Source: Bacteroidota bacterium (GTDB lineage: Bacteria > Bacteroidota > Bacteroidia > Cytophagales > Cyclobacteriaceae). Taken from it: 64,000 nt of DNA. The first letter of the stretch is position 1, and each line of letters opens with the position of its first letter. Positions 1-9,286 of this stretch are shown piece after piece. Location: the NCBI GenBank assembly GCA_016178785.1, contig JACOSO010000086.1, positions 1 through 64,000 of the forward strand. The letters run 5' to 3'. The position numbers and the translations under genes were made by a program. Under the pieces are notes generated by a model. It did not search any database. It worked only from the letters and a program-made list of their open reading frames with translations, and was not told where the DNA came from.

Positions 1-1233
1 GGTCACCAGCATCAGCGAATTTTCCATGTGTTGTTTGATAATAGGTAAGTTCGGCTCAATGCCAACTGCGCATTTATCATTGAACGAAACACAGGCATCG
101 CCAATCAATCGTGCGCTTTGCAAAACATTAGATGCAATCACAGGTTTGAACACATTCAATTCAAAATGCCCCATCGATCCTCCAATTGAAACGGCCACAT
201 CATTACCCATCACTTGTGCACACACCATTGTAAGTGCTTCGGGTTGAGTCGGATTTACTTTACCAGGCATAATAGATGAGCCCGGTTCGTTATCAGGAAT
301 AATAATTTCACCTATACCCGAACGCGGACCAGAACTTAGCATCCGAATATCGTTGGCGATCTTCATCAGTGAGACCGCAGCACGTTTTAATGCTCCGGAA
401 AGTTCTACCATGGCATCGTGGGCAGCGAGCGCTTCAAATTTATTTGGCGCAGTTATGAAAGGCAGCCCAGTTAGTTCGGCAATTTTCTTTGCCACTAAAA
501 CATCATAGCCTTGCGGTGTATTCAATCCGGTACCAACAGCTGTTCCGCCCAATGCCAGTTCGCTAACAGCTTCTTGTGCATTTTTGATAGCGCGCATGCT
601 GTTATCAATTTGCTGAACATAGCCTGAAAATTCCTGACCGAGTGTGAGCGGGGTTGCATCCATAAAATGCGTGCGGCCTGTCTTCACTACTTTTTTATAC
701 TCTTCTGATTTCTTCGCGAGTGTGTCACGAAGTTTTTTCATTCCCGGCAAAGTGATCTCTGCCACTTGCTTATATGCAGCAATATGCATGGCCGTGGGGA
801 AGGTATCATTGCTCGATTGGGATTTGTTCACATCATCATTCGGGTGCAACACTTTTTTCTCGTCCGTCAGCTTGCCTCCACTGATCACATGTGCCCGATA
901 AGCCACCACTTCATTTACGTTCATGTTGCTCTGGGTGCCAGAGCCTGTTTGCCAGATCACCAGGGGAAATTCTCCATCCAATTTTCCCGTAAGGATTTCA
1001 TCGCATACTTTGGCTATCATATCTTTTTTATCAGAGGCCAAAACACCGAGCTCGTTATTGGCCATGGCTGCCGCTTTTTTAAGATAAGCAAAGGCATAAA
1101 TTATTTCGCGTGGCATACTTGCTTCGGGCCCGATTTTAAAATTATTGCGCGAGCGTTCGGTTTGTGCTCCCCAGTATTTATCGGCAGGTACTTGCACTTC
1201 GCCCATGGTATCTTTCTCAATGCGGTAGTTCAT
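1..1233 (-). CDS. fumC: Fumarate hydratase class II (C-terminus cut by window edge)
   Basis: Class II fumarase, which interconverts fumarate and malate in the cytosolic TCA cycle. The reading frame is open from an ATG at 1233 to the first base of the window, giving 411 residues; the family is usually about 465, so roughly 50 C-terminal residues lie outside. Visible family motifs are [11 protein letters not shown] near residue 96, [11 protein letters not shown] near 142, [11 protein letters not shown] near 185 (site of a conserved catalytic His) and the superfamily signature [11 protein letters not shown] near 318. This lyase superfamily also contains aspartase and argininosuccinate lyase, but the N-terminal [11 protein letters not shown] and the TGRTH block fit fumarase best. 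No partner genes of the TCA cycle are adjacent. Confidence 0.96.
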   Translation of the reverse strand, partial: MNYRIEKDTMGEVQVPADKYWGAQTERSRNNFKIGPEASMPREIIYAFAYLKKAAAMANNELGVLASDKKDMIAKVCDEILTGKLDGEFPLVIWQTGSGTQSNMNVNEVVAYRAHVISGGKLTDEKKVLHPNDDVNKSQSSNDTFPTAMHIAAYKQVAEITLPGMKKLRDTLAKKSEEYKKVVKTGRTHFMDATPLTLGQEFSGYVQQIDNSMRAIKNAQEAVSELALGGTAVGTGLNTPQGYDVLVAKKIAELTGLPFITAPNKFEALAAHDAMVELSGALKRAAVSLMKIANDIRMLSSGPRSGIGEIIIPDNEPGSSIMPGKVNPTQPEALTMVCAQVMGNDVAVSIGGSMGHFELNVFKPVIASNVLQSARLIGDACVSFNDKCAVGIEPNLPIIKQHMENSLMLVT

Positions 1234-1269
1234 GGCTTTTTGTTTTTAGGTGAGCAAAATTAGAAGTTT

Positions 1270-1377
1270 GCCACAGATTGCACAGATGGCCACGGAATAA
1301 AGTTTTGTCACAGACTGCATTATCAAGGCAATATTTATTAAAGACTCACTTCAACACATTAGCGCCTCAACACATTA
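1270..1377. repeat. Degenerate dispersed-repeat remnants
   Basis: The gap between fumC and the oxygenase gene holds two repeat-like stretches. GCCACAGATTGCACAGAT starts at 1270 and resembles the CCACAGATT-type intergenic repeats common in many bacteria. An 11-base direct repeat, TCAACACATTA, occurs at 1351-1361 and 1367-1377, the second copy running into the stop codon of the next gene. No terminal inverted repeats or gene are present. The assignment to a dispersed family is an inference, because only this window is visible. Confidence 0.35.
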
Positions 1378-1980
1378 TCTGTCGAGCATCCATCCAGTAA
1401 GGCTCATGCGGGGCCGCTCTGTGGGGAGTACTTCATGCTCCAATAGGTCACTTCGAAAGCACACCAATCTTCCTGCTATCGGAAAAAAATCCTTGGACCC
1501 ATCAGGAAAATAAACACGGAGTTGGCCACCATCACTTTCTTTCCATTCTTCATTCAAATAACAGATCACTGAAAGCTTGCGGTGGTCATCCTTCTTAAAT
1601 TGATCGAGGTGGCGTTTGTAATAACTTTGGGGAGGGTAAATGGTTTTGTGCACCTCAACATCTTTCAGGCTGAGAAAAAGAGACTGATTCAGAAATGTCC
1701 TCAACCGTGAAAGTTTTTCCAGATAGATTTGAATAGGGGCTGAAGCTGAGGCTGGATCGATCCACTGAATATAATCTCCGCGAATACTTTCATTAATTTG
1801 TCTTTCTTGAGCTTGCCCAATGCCCGCTTTCTTGAATTGTAACAATCCATCCTTGAATTCGTCCTCCTCACCAATGGACTTTACTTCATCGCTATTTAAA
1901 AAACTGTCAACAACAGCAATGCCGTCTTCCGCAAGTCCGTCAGCAATGGCATTAAATTTGAAAAGAAGATTTTCATCCAT
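1375..1980 (-). CDS. 2OG-Fe(II) oxygenase (prolyl 4-hydroxylase-like)
   Basis: A 201-residue member of the 2-oxoglutarate/Fe(II)-dependent dioxygenase superfamily. The iron ligands can be read as HLD (about residues 123-125) and a distal His in LLEHEV near 182, followed by an Arg in RMSLTGW near 191 that would bind the 2-oxoglutarate carboxylate. The spacing and the YYKRHLDQF context resemble prolyl 4-hydroxylase-type enzymes acting on protein or small-molecule substrates; the substrate cannot be told. No signal peptide is seen, so it is probably cytosolic. The ATG at 1980 is preferred over a TTG two codons upstream. It is monocistronic by its spacing. Confidence 0.85.
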   Translation of the reverse strand: MDENLLFKFNAIADGLAEDGIAVVDSFLNSDEVKSIGEEDEFKDGLLQFKKAGIGQAQERQINESIRGDYIQWIDPASASAPIQIYLEKLSRLRTFLNQSLFLSLKDVEVHKTIYPPQSYYKRHLDQFKKDDHRKLSVICYLNEEWKESDGGQLRVYFPDGSKDFFPIAGRLVCFRSDLLEHEVLPTERPRMSLTGWMLDR

Positions 1981-2214
1981 ACTCAAATCTAACTGTGATT
2001 ATTTAAGGCACGATTTTTCTACTAAAAAACTTTATGGTATTTCAATTTACTTTCTGATTCCCCTGATTGGAAGTAAGACTTATTCAGCGTAGTGTCTTGA
2101 ATAACCAGCAGCACATCATAGGATTCGTATAAACCATCCTTTTTTAATGAAGGTAAATTGAACTATCAAGTGAAAAATTTTCTAATGACATAATCAAAGT
2201 TATTTTTGCAACCC

Positions 2215-2682
2215 ATGAAAATCCAGAAAAGAACAATTTTTATCCCTCCGTTGATAGTGCTTATCGCTTTATCGATGTTGTGTTGTACGCCAAAGGAGCA
2301 GGTAATCTTTAAAGGTGTAAAAAATATTGTTGTTGATTTAGGCAGCGATGGCAAACCCGTCTTGAAGGGCGATGTTTATTTCTTTAATCCCAATAAATTA
2401 AAGATGAAGTTGAAGGATGTGGATGTGGTAGTACTTGTTGATGGAGCAAAGTCAGCCGAGGTTAAACAGCATTTGAATTTGCCGATCCCTGCACAATCAG
2501 ATTTTTCAGTGCCGATTACTGCAACCCTTACTTTAAAAGAAGGCGGGCTTCTCAATACCGTTTTTGGTTTGCTTGGTGGAAAGAAATACGAAGTTGTTTT
2601 TACAGGTTATATCCGAATAGGTGTTCACCGCATTAGCATCAAGGTGCCTGTTTCGCAAAAACAGGAAATAAAATTGCGCTGA
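2215..2682 (+). CDS. LEA14-like (LEA type 2) lipoprotein or secreted protein
   Basis: A 155-residue protein starting at the ATG at 2215 (a TTG three codons upstream is less likely). An N-terminal Lys/Arg-rich stretch is followed by a hydrophobic segment ending in MLCCTPKE, which looks like a weak lipobox or a signal peptide with a Cys just after it. The rest is a beta-rich domain (KNIVVDLGSDGKPVLKGD, then FFNPNKLKMKLKDVDV) with the pattern of the LEA type 2/WHy domain, an Ig-like fold found in desiccation-related proteins and in many uncharacterised Bacteroidota envelope proteins. Function is not established. It sits 37 bases upstream of the kinase gene in the same direction, so the two may be co-transcribed. 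Confidence 0.7.
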   Translation: MKIQKRTIFIPPLIVLIALSMLCCTPKEQVIFKGVKNIVVDLGSDGKPVLKGDVYFFNPNKLKMKLKDVDVVVLVDGAKSAEVKQHLNLPIPAQSDFSVPITATLTLKEGGLLNTVFGLLGGKKYEVVFTGYIRIGVHRISIKVPVSQKQEIKLR

Positions 2683-2719
2683 CATCGAAACCTAAAACAT
2701 TAGCCGTTATCTTAGGCTC

Positions 2720-3574
2720 ATGCTTGAAGTGCTTCTTATCGGATTTTTGCTCACCGCGGTACTCGCTGTGTTTTATGCCTTAATGCGTACGCGAAAAGAT
2801 GCGCAACTGATGGAGATGCAAAGCCAGATGATCGAAAAGCACATGCTTGAATTGGAAGAAAGCAACCAACAGCTCGAAGATCTCAATCAGGAAAAATCAC
2901 AGCTTATTAGTTTGGTCTCCCACGACTTGAAGGGGCCATTCAATCGCATTTTTGCTTTAGTGCAATTGATGAACATGTCGAAGGAAAATTTAACGGCCGA
3001 CCAAAAAGAATATCTTGGCAAAATTCAACAAATATCGGTTGATGGGCTGAGCATGGTGCGCAATTTGTTGGATAGCCGCAAACTTGATGAGCAAGGAATT
3101 GAACTGAAGGAAGGTAACCTTGACTTTGCGCATGTGGTTACTTCATTGGTGAAGCACTACCAAACTATTGCCGAAAAAAAGAAAATAGAAATCGAGTTGA
3201 TAATTTCAGGGGGTACAAACATTCGAGGTGACAAAACCTATTTGGGGCGGATCGTAGAGAACCTCCTCTCCAATGCTATCAAATTTTCCCCCGAAAATAA
3301 AAGGATTGAGTGTGCTCTTGTTAGAAAAGATAATTTCATTGAATTTTCTGTTAAAGACGAGGGGCCGGGCATAAGTAAAGAGGATCAGCAAAGACTGTTT
3401 CTGCGATTTCAATCTCTTTCTGCCAAACCAACGGGGGGAGAAAGTTCAACCGGCCTCGGCTTATTCATTGCCAAATCAATCATTGATAAAATGGGAGCGA
3501 AAATTATTTGTGAGAGCGAGTTGGGCCGCGGAGCAAAATTCATCCTACGCCTGCCCGAGAAATTTCTTATCTAA
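2720..3574 (+). CDS. Membrane-anchored sensor histidine kinase
   Basis: A 284-residue histidine kinase with one N-terminal transmembrane segment (about residues 3-21), a charged coiled coil (25-63) and no separate sensor domain. The HisKA dimerisation region carries the phospho-acceptor in SHDLKGP (His68). The HATPase_c domain shows the N box NLLSNAIKFSP near 181, the G1 box DEGPGIS near 213 and the G2 box GLGLFIAKS near 246. It should autophosphorylate and signal to a response regulator. A receiver-only regulator gene converges on it, with the last 8 bases of the two genes overlapping, and is the obvious candidate partner, although opposite strands mean separate transcripts. Confidence 0.9.
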   Translation: MLEVLLIGFLLTAVLAVFYALMRTRKDAQLMEMQSQMIEKHMLELEESNQQLEDLNQEKSQLISLVSHDLKGPFNRIFALVQLMNMSKENLTADQKEYLGKIQQISVDGLSMVRNLLDSRKLDEQGIELKEGNLDFAHVVTSLVKHYQTIAEKKKIEIELIISGGTNIRGDKTYLGRIVENLLSNAIKFSPENKRIECALVRKDNFIEFSVKDEGPGISKEDQQRLFLRFQSLSAKPTGGESSTGLGLFIAKSIIDKMGAKIICESELGRGAKFILRLPEKFLI

Positions 3575-3941
3575 AAAAGTAATCTTCCTTGCCATCAATT
3601 ATCGCTTCAAGCGCTTCAATTACATTTTCGTCTTTGATGACGTAATCACGAACGCCTTTTTGAATGAAGCTCAAAACCATGTTGCCATCGTCAATCGCGC
3701 TCAGCATGATCACCCTGTTCGCATCCGTAACCCGCGACTTGATGCTTTCATACATGCTGATCCCGGTCATGCCAGGAAGTTTATAATCAATGATCAAAAC
3801 ATCAGGAAGTCCTCCATTTATTTCTTTTATCGCATCTTCAGCCGAGGAAAACGCTGTGACTTTATAATCAGCATTTTGGCCGAGCGCCTTGCGGATGAAG
3901 TCTGAATAGATTTTGTCGTCTTCGACCAGGAAAATTCTCAT
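3567..3941 (-). CDS. Receiver-only response regulator (CheY-like)
   Basis: A 124-residue stand-alone receiver domain without an output domain. The acidic pair is D8/D9 in LVEDD, the phospho-acceptor is D52 in IIDYKLPG, the switch Ser is S81 in LSAID and the conserved Lys is K103 in VIKDEN. The ATG at 3941 begins the canonical MRIFLVEDD; a GTG two codons upstream is less likely. Such proteins act by protein-protein interaction or as phosphorelay intermediates. It is convergent with, and overlaps by 8 bases, the histidine kinase gene, which suggests a functional pair encoded on opposite strands. Confidence 0.9.
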   Translation of the reverse strand: MRIFLVEDDKIYSDFIRKALGQNADYKVTAFSSAEDAIKEINGGLPDVLIIDYKLPGMTGISMYESIKSRVTDANRVIMLSAIDDGNMVLSFIQKGVRDYVIKDENVIEALEAIIDGKEDYFFR

Positions 3942-4152
3942 AAGCACAAATCTGAGTCTGGAAACATCAAATATAACGGATTCTTTAAAAAATCAAGCCT
4001 GAGAAGTATGTCGGTTTTACGTCAATCTTCGACCAGCGCCCGAGTTCAATAAAACGCGATTCAAAATTTTCATAGGCAGATTTAAACCATTCATCGATCA
4101 GCAAATCTAAAAGGTCACTTTTGACGTTACCTTTACCCAGATAATTTTTTAG

Positions 4153-5361
4153 ATGACCTTGCGCCTGTTCCCACTTGTGTTGTGCGTTATTGCCCAATCT
4201 GTTCTCGCACAACAAGACACCACCGATTATTCCAAACAAAGAGACATCATCGATGTAGTTGAGAAAATTCTCGGCAAGCCCTTGATGAAACGCGACACAA
4301 TTACAAAGAAATCGGGGAGACTCTATTTTTCGGGGGCGCCTTCTATCGGTTATTCTTTATCGAGCGGAATCGCGGGAATTATTGTTGCTAACGGAGCTTT
4401 TTACACAAGTGAAGAAAAAGGGGCCAAGCTCTCCAATATTTACACGGATGCCCTTTATACTCAAAACCATCAATTCATTTTTAAGATTCAAAGCAATCTG
4501 TGGACAAAGGGCAACCGATTCAATATTGTCAATGACTGGAGATATTATCTCTATCCGCAAAAAACATTCGGTCTGGGCGGATTTAATGATCTAAATAATT
4601 ATGCCAATCAAGAGTTCAAGTATTTGCGTCTGTATCAAACCGTGTTGAGAAGTATCAGACCTAATTTATATGCAGGCATCGGCTATGGGTTAGATTATCA
4701 TTGGAATATCACCGGCACTTCGCTGACCGCACCTTACGGTGATTCTGCTGTGATTTCGAATATCAATGCTTATGGAATTTCGGATAAATCAATGTCTTCA
4801 GGTATCACTGCAAATTTGCTCTTCGATAATCGTCTCAATTCAATCAACCCTTCAGGTGGAACTTATGCCAACATTGTTTTCCGTCAAAGCATAACCGCAC
4901 TTGGGAGTGACAACAATTGGCAATCCTTGTCCATTGATTTGCGACAATATGTTCCGTTCCCCAGATCGAGTCAAAACATCCTGGCCTTTTGGACCTTGAA
5001 TTCAGTTACGCTAAATGGCAACCCTCCTTATCTCGATTTGCCTAGCACAGGGTGGGACACTTATAGTAACACAGGCCGAGGCTATATTCAAGGCAGGTAC
5101 CGTAGCAAGAACATGATTTATTTTGAAGCTGAGTACCGTTTCAAAATTTCTCGAAATGGATTATTTGGTGGCGTAGTCTTTGCCAATGCCCAAAGTTTTA
5201 CTGATTGGCCTTCAAATGCTTTTCAAAACATTGCTCCCGCAGCAGGCTTTGGCCTTCGAACCAAATTCAATAAGTACTCCCGCACTAATATTGCCATCGA
5301 CTATGGATTTGGGCAAGGTGGGTCACAAGGGGTTTTTGTAAATCTGGGCGAAGTTTTCTGA
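4153..5361 (+). CDS. Outer-membrane beta-barrel protein (Omp85/surface-antigen-like)
   Basis: A 402-residue exported protein. Residues 1-19 form a signal peptide ending in VLAQQ. The mature part consists of alternating aromatic beta strands with Gly/Asn-rich turns typical of an outer-membrane barrel and ends in Phe, as outer-membrane barrels commonly do. The segment LLFDNRLNSINPSGGTYA resembles the conserved region of the bacterial surface antigen (D15/Omp85) barrel, but no POTRA repeats precede it, so it is shorter than BamA or TamA. It probably sits in the outer membrane; whether it is a translocase, a porin or a patatin-type barrel partner cannot be decided. It stands alone between the response regulator and the helicase gene. 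Confidence 0.75.
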   Translation: MTLRLFPLVLCVIAQSVLAQQDTTDYSKQRDIIDVVEKILGKPLMKRDTITKKSGRLYFSGAPSIGYSLSSGIAGIIVANGAFYTSEEKGAKLSNIYTDALYTQNHQFIFKIQSNLWTKGNRFNIVNDWRYYLYPQKTFGLGGFNDLNNYANQEFKYLRLYQTVLRSIRPNLYAGIGYGLDYHWNITGTSLTAPYGDSAVISNINAYGISDKSMSSGITANLLFDNRLNSINPSGGTYANIVFRQSITALGSDNNWQSLSIDLRQYVPFPRSSQNILAFWTLNSVTLNGNPPYLDLPSTGWDTYSNTGRGYIQGRYRSKNMIYFEAEYRFKISRNGLFGGVVFANAQSFTDWPSNAFQNIAPAAGFGLRTKFNKYSRTNIAIDYGFGQGGSQGVFVNLGEVF

Positions 5362-5497
5362 TCCTATTCTCTTTATAGCATAACAATGCTTCAAAATCGG
5401 AATAAAAAATTCATCGAAAATTCTTAAGTTGCAATTCGGCTTTTTACGAAAAGTTGAAAAATTAGCCAAAAGGCTTCCTTTTGCTGAGGCTTAAGAA

Positions 5498-8446
5498 ATG
5501 AAAGTATCTGCTACACAGCCGTTTCAAATTATTTACTCGCTCTATCAGCACGAGTATTTGGGCTACGTATTTGAGTCTTTTATCGTGCACCTTGATGACA
5601 AGGGCAAACTAACTTACCAGCACCAAAGCATCTCTTCCAAAAACGCACGCGAGTTCACTAAAGGCCTTGACACGCGAGATTTTGAGCTGATCGAATTGAT
5701 GGATAGTATGGGCCAGGATGCCGTACTCAAGCATTTCTCAAAGAAAGTGATGAAGCCCGAAGAGTTTTTCAGCAAGGTTTATCACAAGCAAAAGGGAGAT
5801 GTCTTACTGCAAGAGCAGATTGAGGCGTACATGGAAAAAAGGAGGGCCGCTGCTCTTGAAAAAATGAAGGGCAAGTTGCTTTATGAGATGGGCAATGATG
5901 GTGAGCCTACGTGGCGAAAAGTAGAGGTACTCGAAGAGCGTGCCAACATTCAGTTTCACTTTATGAGGGGTGAGGATTCTACTAATTATTACCCAACGAT
6001 TTCATACAAAGGGAAAAAAGTAGAGATTCCCGATCCTGCCGCTTATCTCATTTGCCGACATCCCGCATGGATGGTGTTTAAGGGAAAATTGTACGGGTTC
6101 GAAAAATTTGTGGACGGCAAAAAACTGCAACCTTTTCTTGCAAAAAAATCCGTGGTCATTCCAAAAAATCTGGAAGAAACTTATTACAACCGTTTTGTTG
6201 CTCCCCTCATCGCATCGTTTGACGATATAGAGGCATCGGGTTTCGAAATTGCAAAACATGAATACGATCCTCATCCATTACTGACCATTTCAGAGTTGGC
6301 ACCTGCCATGGCAACCGAGGCGCCTTCCCTATTTGATCACCATAACGAAGCCGAAACTCCTGCCAATGACGAAGCGGGAAAAATTGTTTTTGATCTTTCG
6401 TTTCGTTATGGCAAAAACAAATTTCGTGGCGATGCTTTTGGGGGTGTTAGTGTAACAGTAGAAAAAAAAGAATCTGATTATGTTTTCCATCGCTTCAAAA
6501 GAAACATCGATGGAGAAAAAAAGTATGCTCAAACCTTGATGAAGCTCGGTTTACCATTGCGAGGGTTTCGCACGGCTGTCGACAAAGCTCATGCTTTCTC
6601 ATGGTTAAATGAAAACCGGGTGAACTTACTAAATCTTGGCTTTGAGGTGAGCCAACCCGACAACAAAGACAAAAAATATTTTGTAGGTAAAGCAGTGATC
6701 GAGCTGGAAGTAAAGGAGAACATTGATTGGTTTGATATCCACGCGAAGATCCGCTTTGGTGAGTTTGAAATCTCGTTCAAAGAATTGCGCAAACTCATTC
6801 TGAAAAAGAAAGTTGAATTCAAATTGCCAAACGGAGAGATCGCTATCATCCCGGAGGCATGGCTAATTAAGTACGGAGACCTTTTCGCATTAAGCGAAAC
6901 CCACGGCACCAATGAAAAACCCGTTCTAAAGAAACATCACATCAGTTTATTGCAGGAGCTGGAAGAGGGCAGGCTTGCGAAGGTGCACATGAGCGATCGC
7001 CTGCGTAACCTTCAATCGTTTACAGGTATTCGCGATTACGATTTGCCCAATGGCTTTCAGGGCACCCTTCGCCCTTATCAAAAAGCCGGCTATAACTGGC
7101 TTCGGTTCTTAAATGAATTTCATTTGGGCGGATGCTTGGCCGATGACATGGGTTTGGGTAAAACCGTGCAGACTTTAGCTCTATTACAGTCTGAAAAAGA
7201 AAAAGAGAATGCAGGCACCACTTTGCTAATAATGCCCACTTCGCTGATTTATAATTGGGAGATGGAAGCCGCCAAGTTCACGCCCGATTTAAAAATCTTT
7301 ACCTATACCGGAACCCTGCGCAACAAAGATGTTTCACAGTTTGAAAAATACGATGTAGTACTCACTTCATATGGCATTACTCGATTAGATATTGATAATC
7401 TTCTCAAATTTTATTTCAACTATATCATCCTGGACGAGTCGCAGGTAATCAAGAACCCGACTTCAAACATTGCGAAAGCAGTGTTGCAATTACAAAGCAG
7501 ATTCAGGCTAACGTTGACGGGCACACCACTTGAAAACACCACCATGGATTTGTGGTCGCAAATGACTTTCATTAATCCGGGGTTGCTTGGTGGGCAAACT
7601 TTTTTCAAAAATGAATATCAAATTCCGATTGAGAAAAAAGCGGATGAAGCGAAAACAAAAAAGCTTAACAGCATCATCAGGCCATTTGTGCTTCGAAGAT
7701 TGAAATCACAAGTGGCAACGGATCTTCCTGAAAAGGTGGAGAATATTCACTACACCAATATGACAACTGAGCAAGAGCAGAAGTACGAGGAAGTCAAATC
7801 GTTTTATAGACACAAGATACTTGACCAGATCGACAAAGAGGGGATCAATAATACGCGGATGATGATTTTAGAGGGTCTCACCAAGCTTCGCCAAATTTCC
7901 AATCACCCACGAATGATTGATATAAAATACTCAGGGGGATCTGGAAAGCTGGAAGATGTTTCGTTCATGATCGAGAACGCCATGCTTGAAGGTCACAAGC
8001 TTTTGATCTTTAGTCAGTTTGTAAAGCATCTTGATATTGTAAGAGAACTTTTAAAGGGCAGGAAAATCCCTTTTGCCTATTTGGATGGATCAAGCACCGA
8101 TCGCAAAGAACAAGTAGAGAAATTCAATAAAGATCCTGACCTTAAAATATTCTTGATTTCTATTAAGGCCGGTGGACTTGGTCTCAATTTGACGGAAGCG
8201 GATTATGTATTCATTCTCGACCCTTGGTGGAACCCTGCGGTAGAAGCGCAAGCAACTGACCGTGCTCATCGCATCGGGCAAAAGAAAAAAGTTTTCACAT
8301 ATAAATTCATTACACGAAATACGGTTGAAGAAAAAATTCTTCAGCTTCAAAAACATAAACTCAGGCTCTCAGAAAATCTGATTCAAAGTGAAGAAAGCGT
8401 GATCAAGGCCTTGACGCGTGAGGATATTGAAATGCTGATGAATTAA
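5498..8446 (+). CDS. SNF2-family DEAD/DEAH-box helicase
   Basis: A 982-residue SWI2/SNF2 ATPase. About 520 N-terminal residues contain no motif I recognise and in particular no Cys/His-rich SWIM zinc finger. The ATPase core then shows motif I DDMGLGKTVQT near 551, motif II DESQ near 645, motif III LTGTPLEN near 673 and motifs V-VI in AGGLGLNLTEADY and ATDRAHRIGQ near 895-930. Bacterial relatives translocate on duplex DNA or remodel protein-nucleic acid complexes, as RapA does on RNA polymerase, but the role of this subgroup is not defined. It lies 32 bases upstream of the SDR gene in the same direction. Confidence 0.92.
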   Translation: MKVSATQPFQIIYSLYQHEYLGYVFESFIVHLDDKGKLTYQHQSISSKNAREFTKGLDTRDFELIELMDSMGQDAVLKHFSKKVMKPEEFFSKVYHKQKGDVLLQEQIEAYMEKRRAAALEKMKGKLLYEMGNDGEPTWRKVEVLEERANIQFHFMRGEDSTNYYPTISYKGKKVEIPDPAAYLICRHPAWMVFKGKLYGFEKFVDGKKLQPFLAKKSVVIPKNLEETYYNRFVAPLIASFDDIEASGFEIAKHEYDPHPLLTISELAPAMATEAPSLFDHHNEAETPANDEAGKIVFDLSFRYGKNKFRGDAFGGVSVTVEKKESDYVFHRFKRNIDGEKKYAQTLMKLGLPLRGFRTAVDKAHAFSWLNENRVNLLNLGFEVSQPDNKDKKYFVGKAVIELEVKENIDWFDIHAKIRFGEFEISFKELRKLILKKKVEFKLPNGEIAIIPEAWLIKYGDLFALSETHGTNEKPVLKKHHISLLQELEEGRLAKVHMSDRLRNLQSFTGIRDYDLPNGFQGTLRPYQKAGYNWLRFLNEFHLGGCLADDMGLGKTVQTLALLQSEKEKENAGTTLLIMPTSLIYNWEMEAAKFTPDLKIFTYTGTLRNKDVSQFEKYDVVLTSYGITRLDIDNLLKFYFNYIILDESQVIKNPTSNIAKAVLQLQSRFRLTLTGTPLENTTMDLWSQMTFINPGLLGGQTFFKNEYQIPIEKKADEAKTKKLNSIIRPFVLRRLKSQVATDLPEKVENIHYTNMTTEQEQKYEEVKSFYRHKILDQIDKEGINNTRMMILEGLTKLRQISNHPRMIDIKYSGGSGKLEDVSFMIENAMLEGHKLLIFSQFVKHLDIVRELLKGRKIPFAYLDGSSTDRKEQVEKFNKDPDLKIFLISIKAGGLGLNLTEADYVFILDPWWNPAVEAQATDRAHRIGQKKKVFTYKFITRNTVEEKILQLQKHKLRLSENLIQSEESVIKALTREDIEMLMN

Positions 8447-8478
8447 ATTTCTATTTTCAAAATAATTTAAAATAAATA

Positions 8479-9285
8479 ATGAAGGATAAAGTAATCGTTA
8501 TCACCGGTGGATCTTCGGGAATTGGCAAAGCATTGGCGGAAGTATTTGGAAAAAACGGATCTAAAATTTTAATCACCGGAAGAAGCCAGGCAGATCTTGA
8601 TCTGGCCGTGGCAGACTTAAAACAAAAGGGGATTTTGGTCGAAAGCTTCAAGGGCGATGTAAGTGTTGTGGAAGACAATAAAAAAATGGCTACCGAGGCG
8701 TTGCGTTTGTTCGGAAGAATTGATGTACTCGTCAACAATGCTGGCATCACCATGCGTGCACTTTTCAGTGAATTGGATTTGAGCGTAGTGAAAAAGGTGA
8801 TGGATATTAATTTTTTCGGTGTGCTCTATGCTACTCAAGCTTGTCTTCCTGAGATCATGAAGAATAACGGAAGCATTATTGGCATTTCATCCATCGCTGG
8901 TTTTCGTGGTCTGCCTGAACGAACAGGATATTGTGCTTCAAAGTTTGCACTGAACGGCTTCCTCGAAGTATTGCGCACAGAAATGCTTCACCAAGGAGTG
9001 CACGTACTTACAGCCGCACCCGGATTCACGTCATCAAACATTCGTAAAAAAGCGCTTACTAAAGACGGAAGCGCTCAAGGCGAATCTCCCAGCGATGAAG
9101 AAAAAATGATGACAGCTGCAGAATGCGCGCAGCACATTTATGGGGCAACAGTGAAGCGCAAAAACTTTTTGATTTTAACAGCACAAGGTAAAGCTGCAGT
9201 CTGGATCAATAAACTTTTCCCGAGGCTTGCTGATAAACTCGTTTACAAAACAATGGCGAAGGAGGCTGATTCGCCTTTGAAGTAA
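8479..9285 (+). CDS. SDR-family NAD(P)-dependent oxidoreductase
   Basis: A 268-residue classical short-chain dehydrogenase/reductase. The cofactor-binding TGGSSGIGKA lies at residues 8-17, the structural NNAG at 86-89, and the catalytic triad is Ser in GISSIAG near 137 with Tyr and Lys in GYCASK near 151-155. The length and the C-terminal hydrophobic segment (AVWINKLFPRLADKL) resemble the DHRS7B-like/DltE-type subgroup often linked to lipid substrates, but the substrate is unknown. It follows the SNF2 helicase gene closely and is convergent with the DUF3857 gene, with one base between the two stop codons. Confidence 0.9.
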   Translation: MKDKVIVITGGSSGIGKALAEVFGKNGSKILITGRSQADLDLAVADLKQKGILVESFKGDVSVVEDNKKMATEALRLFGRIDVLVNNAGITMRALFSELDLSVVKKVMDINFFGVLYATQACLPEIMKNNGSIIGISSIAGFRGLPERTGYCASKFALNGFLEVLRTEMLHQGVHVLTAAPGFTSSNIRKKALTKDGSAQGESPSDEEKMMTAAECAQHIYGATVKRKNFLILTAQGKAAVWINKLFPRLADKLVYKTMAKEADSPLK

Positions 9286-9286
9286 A

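Noticed and set aside
766-1263. 165-codon plus-strand frame opposite fumC
   Set aside because: Antisense to the well-conserved fumarase coding sequence.
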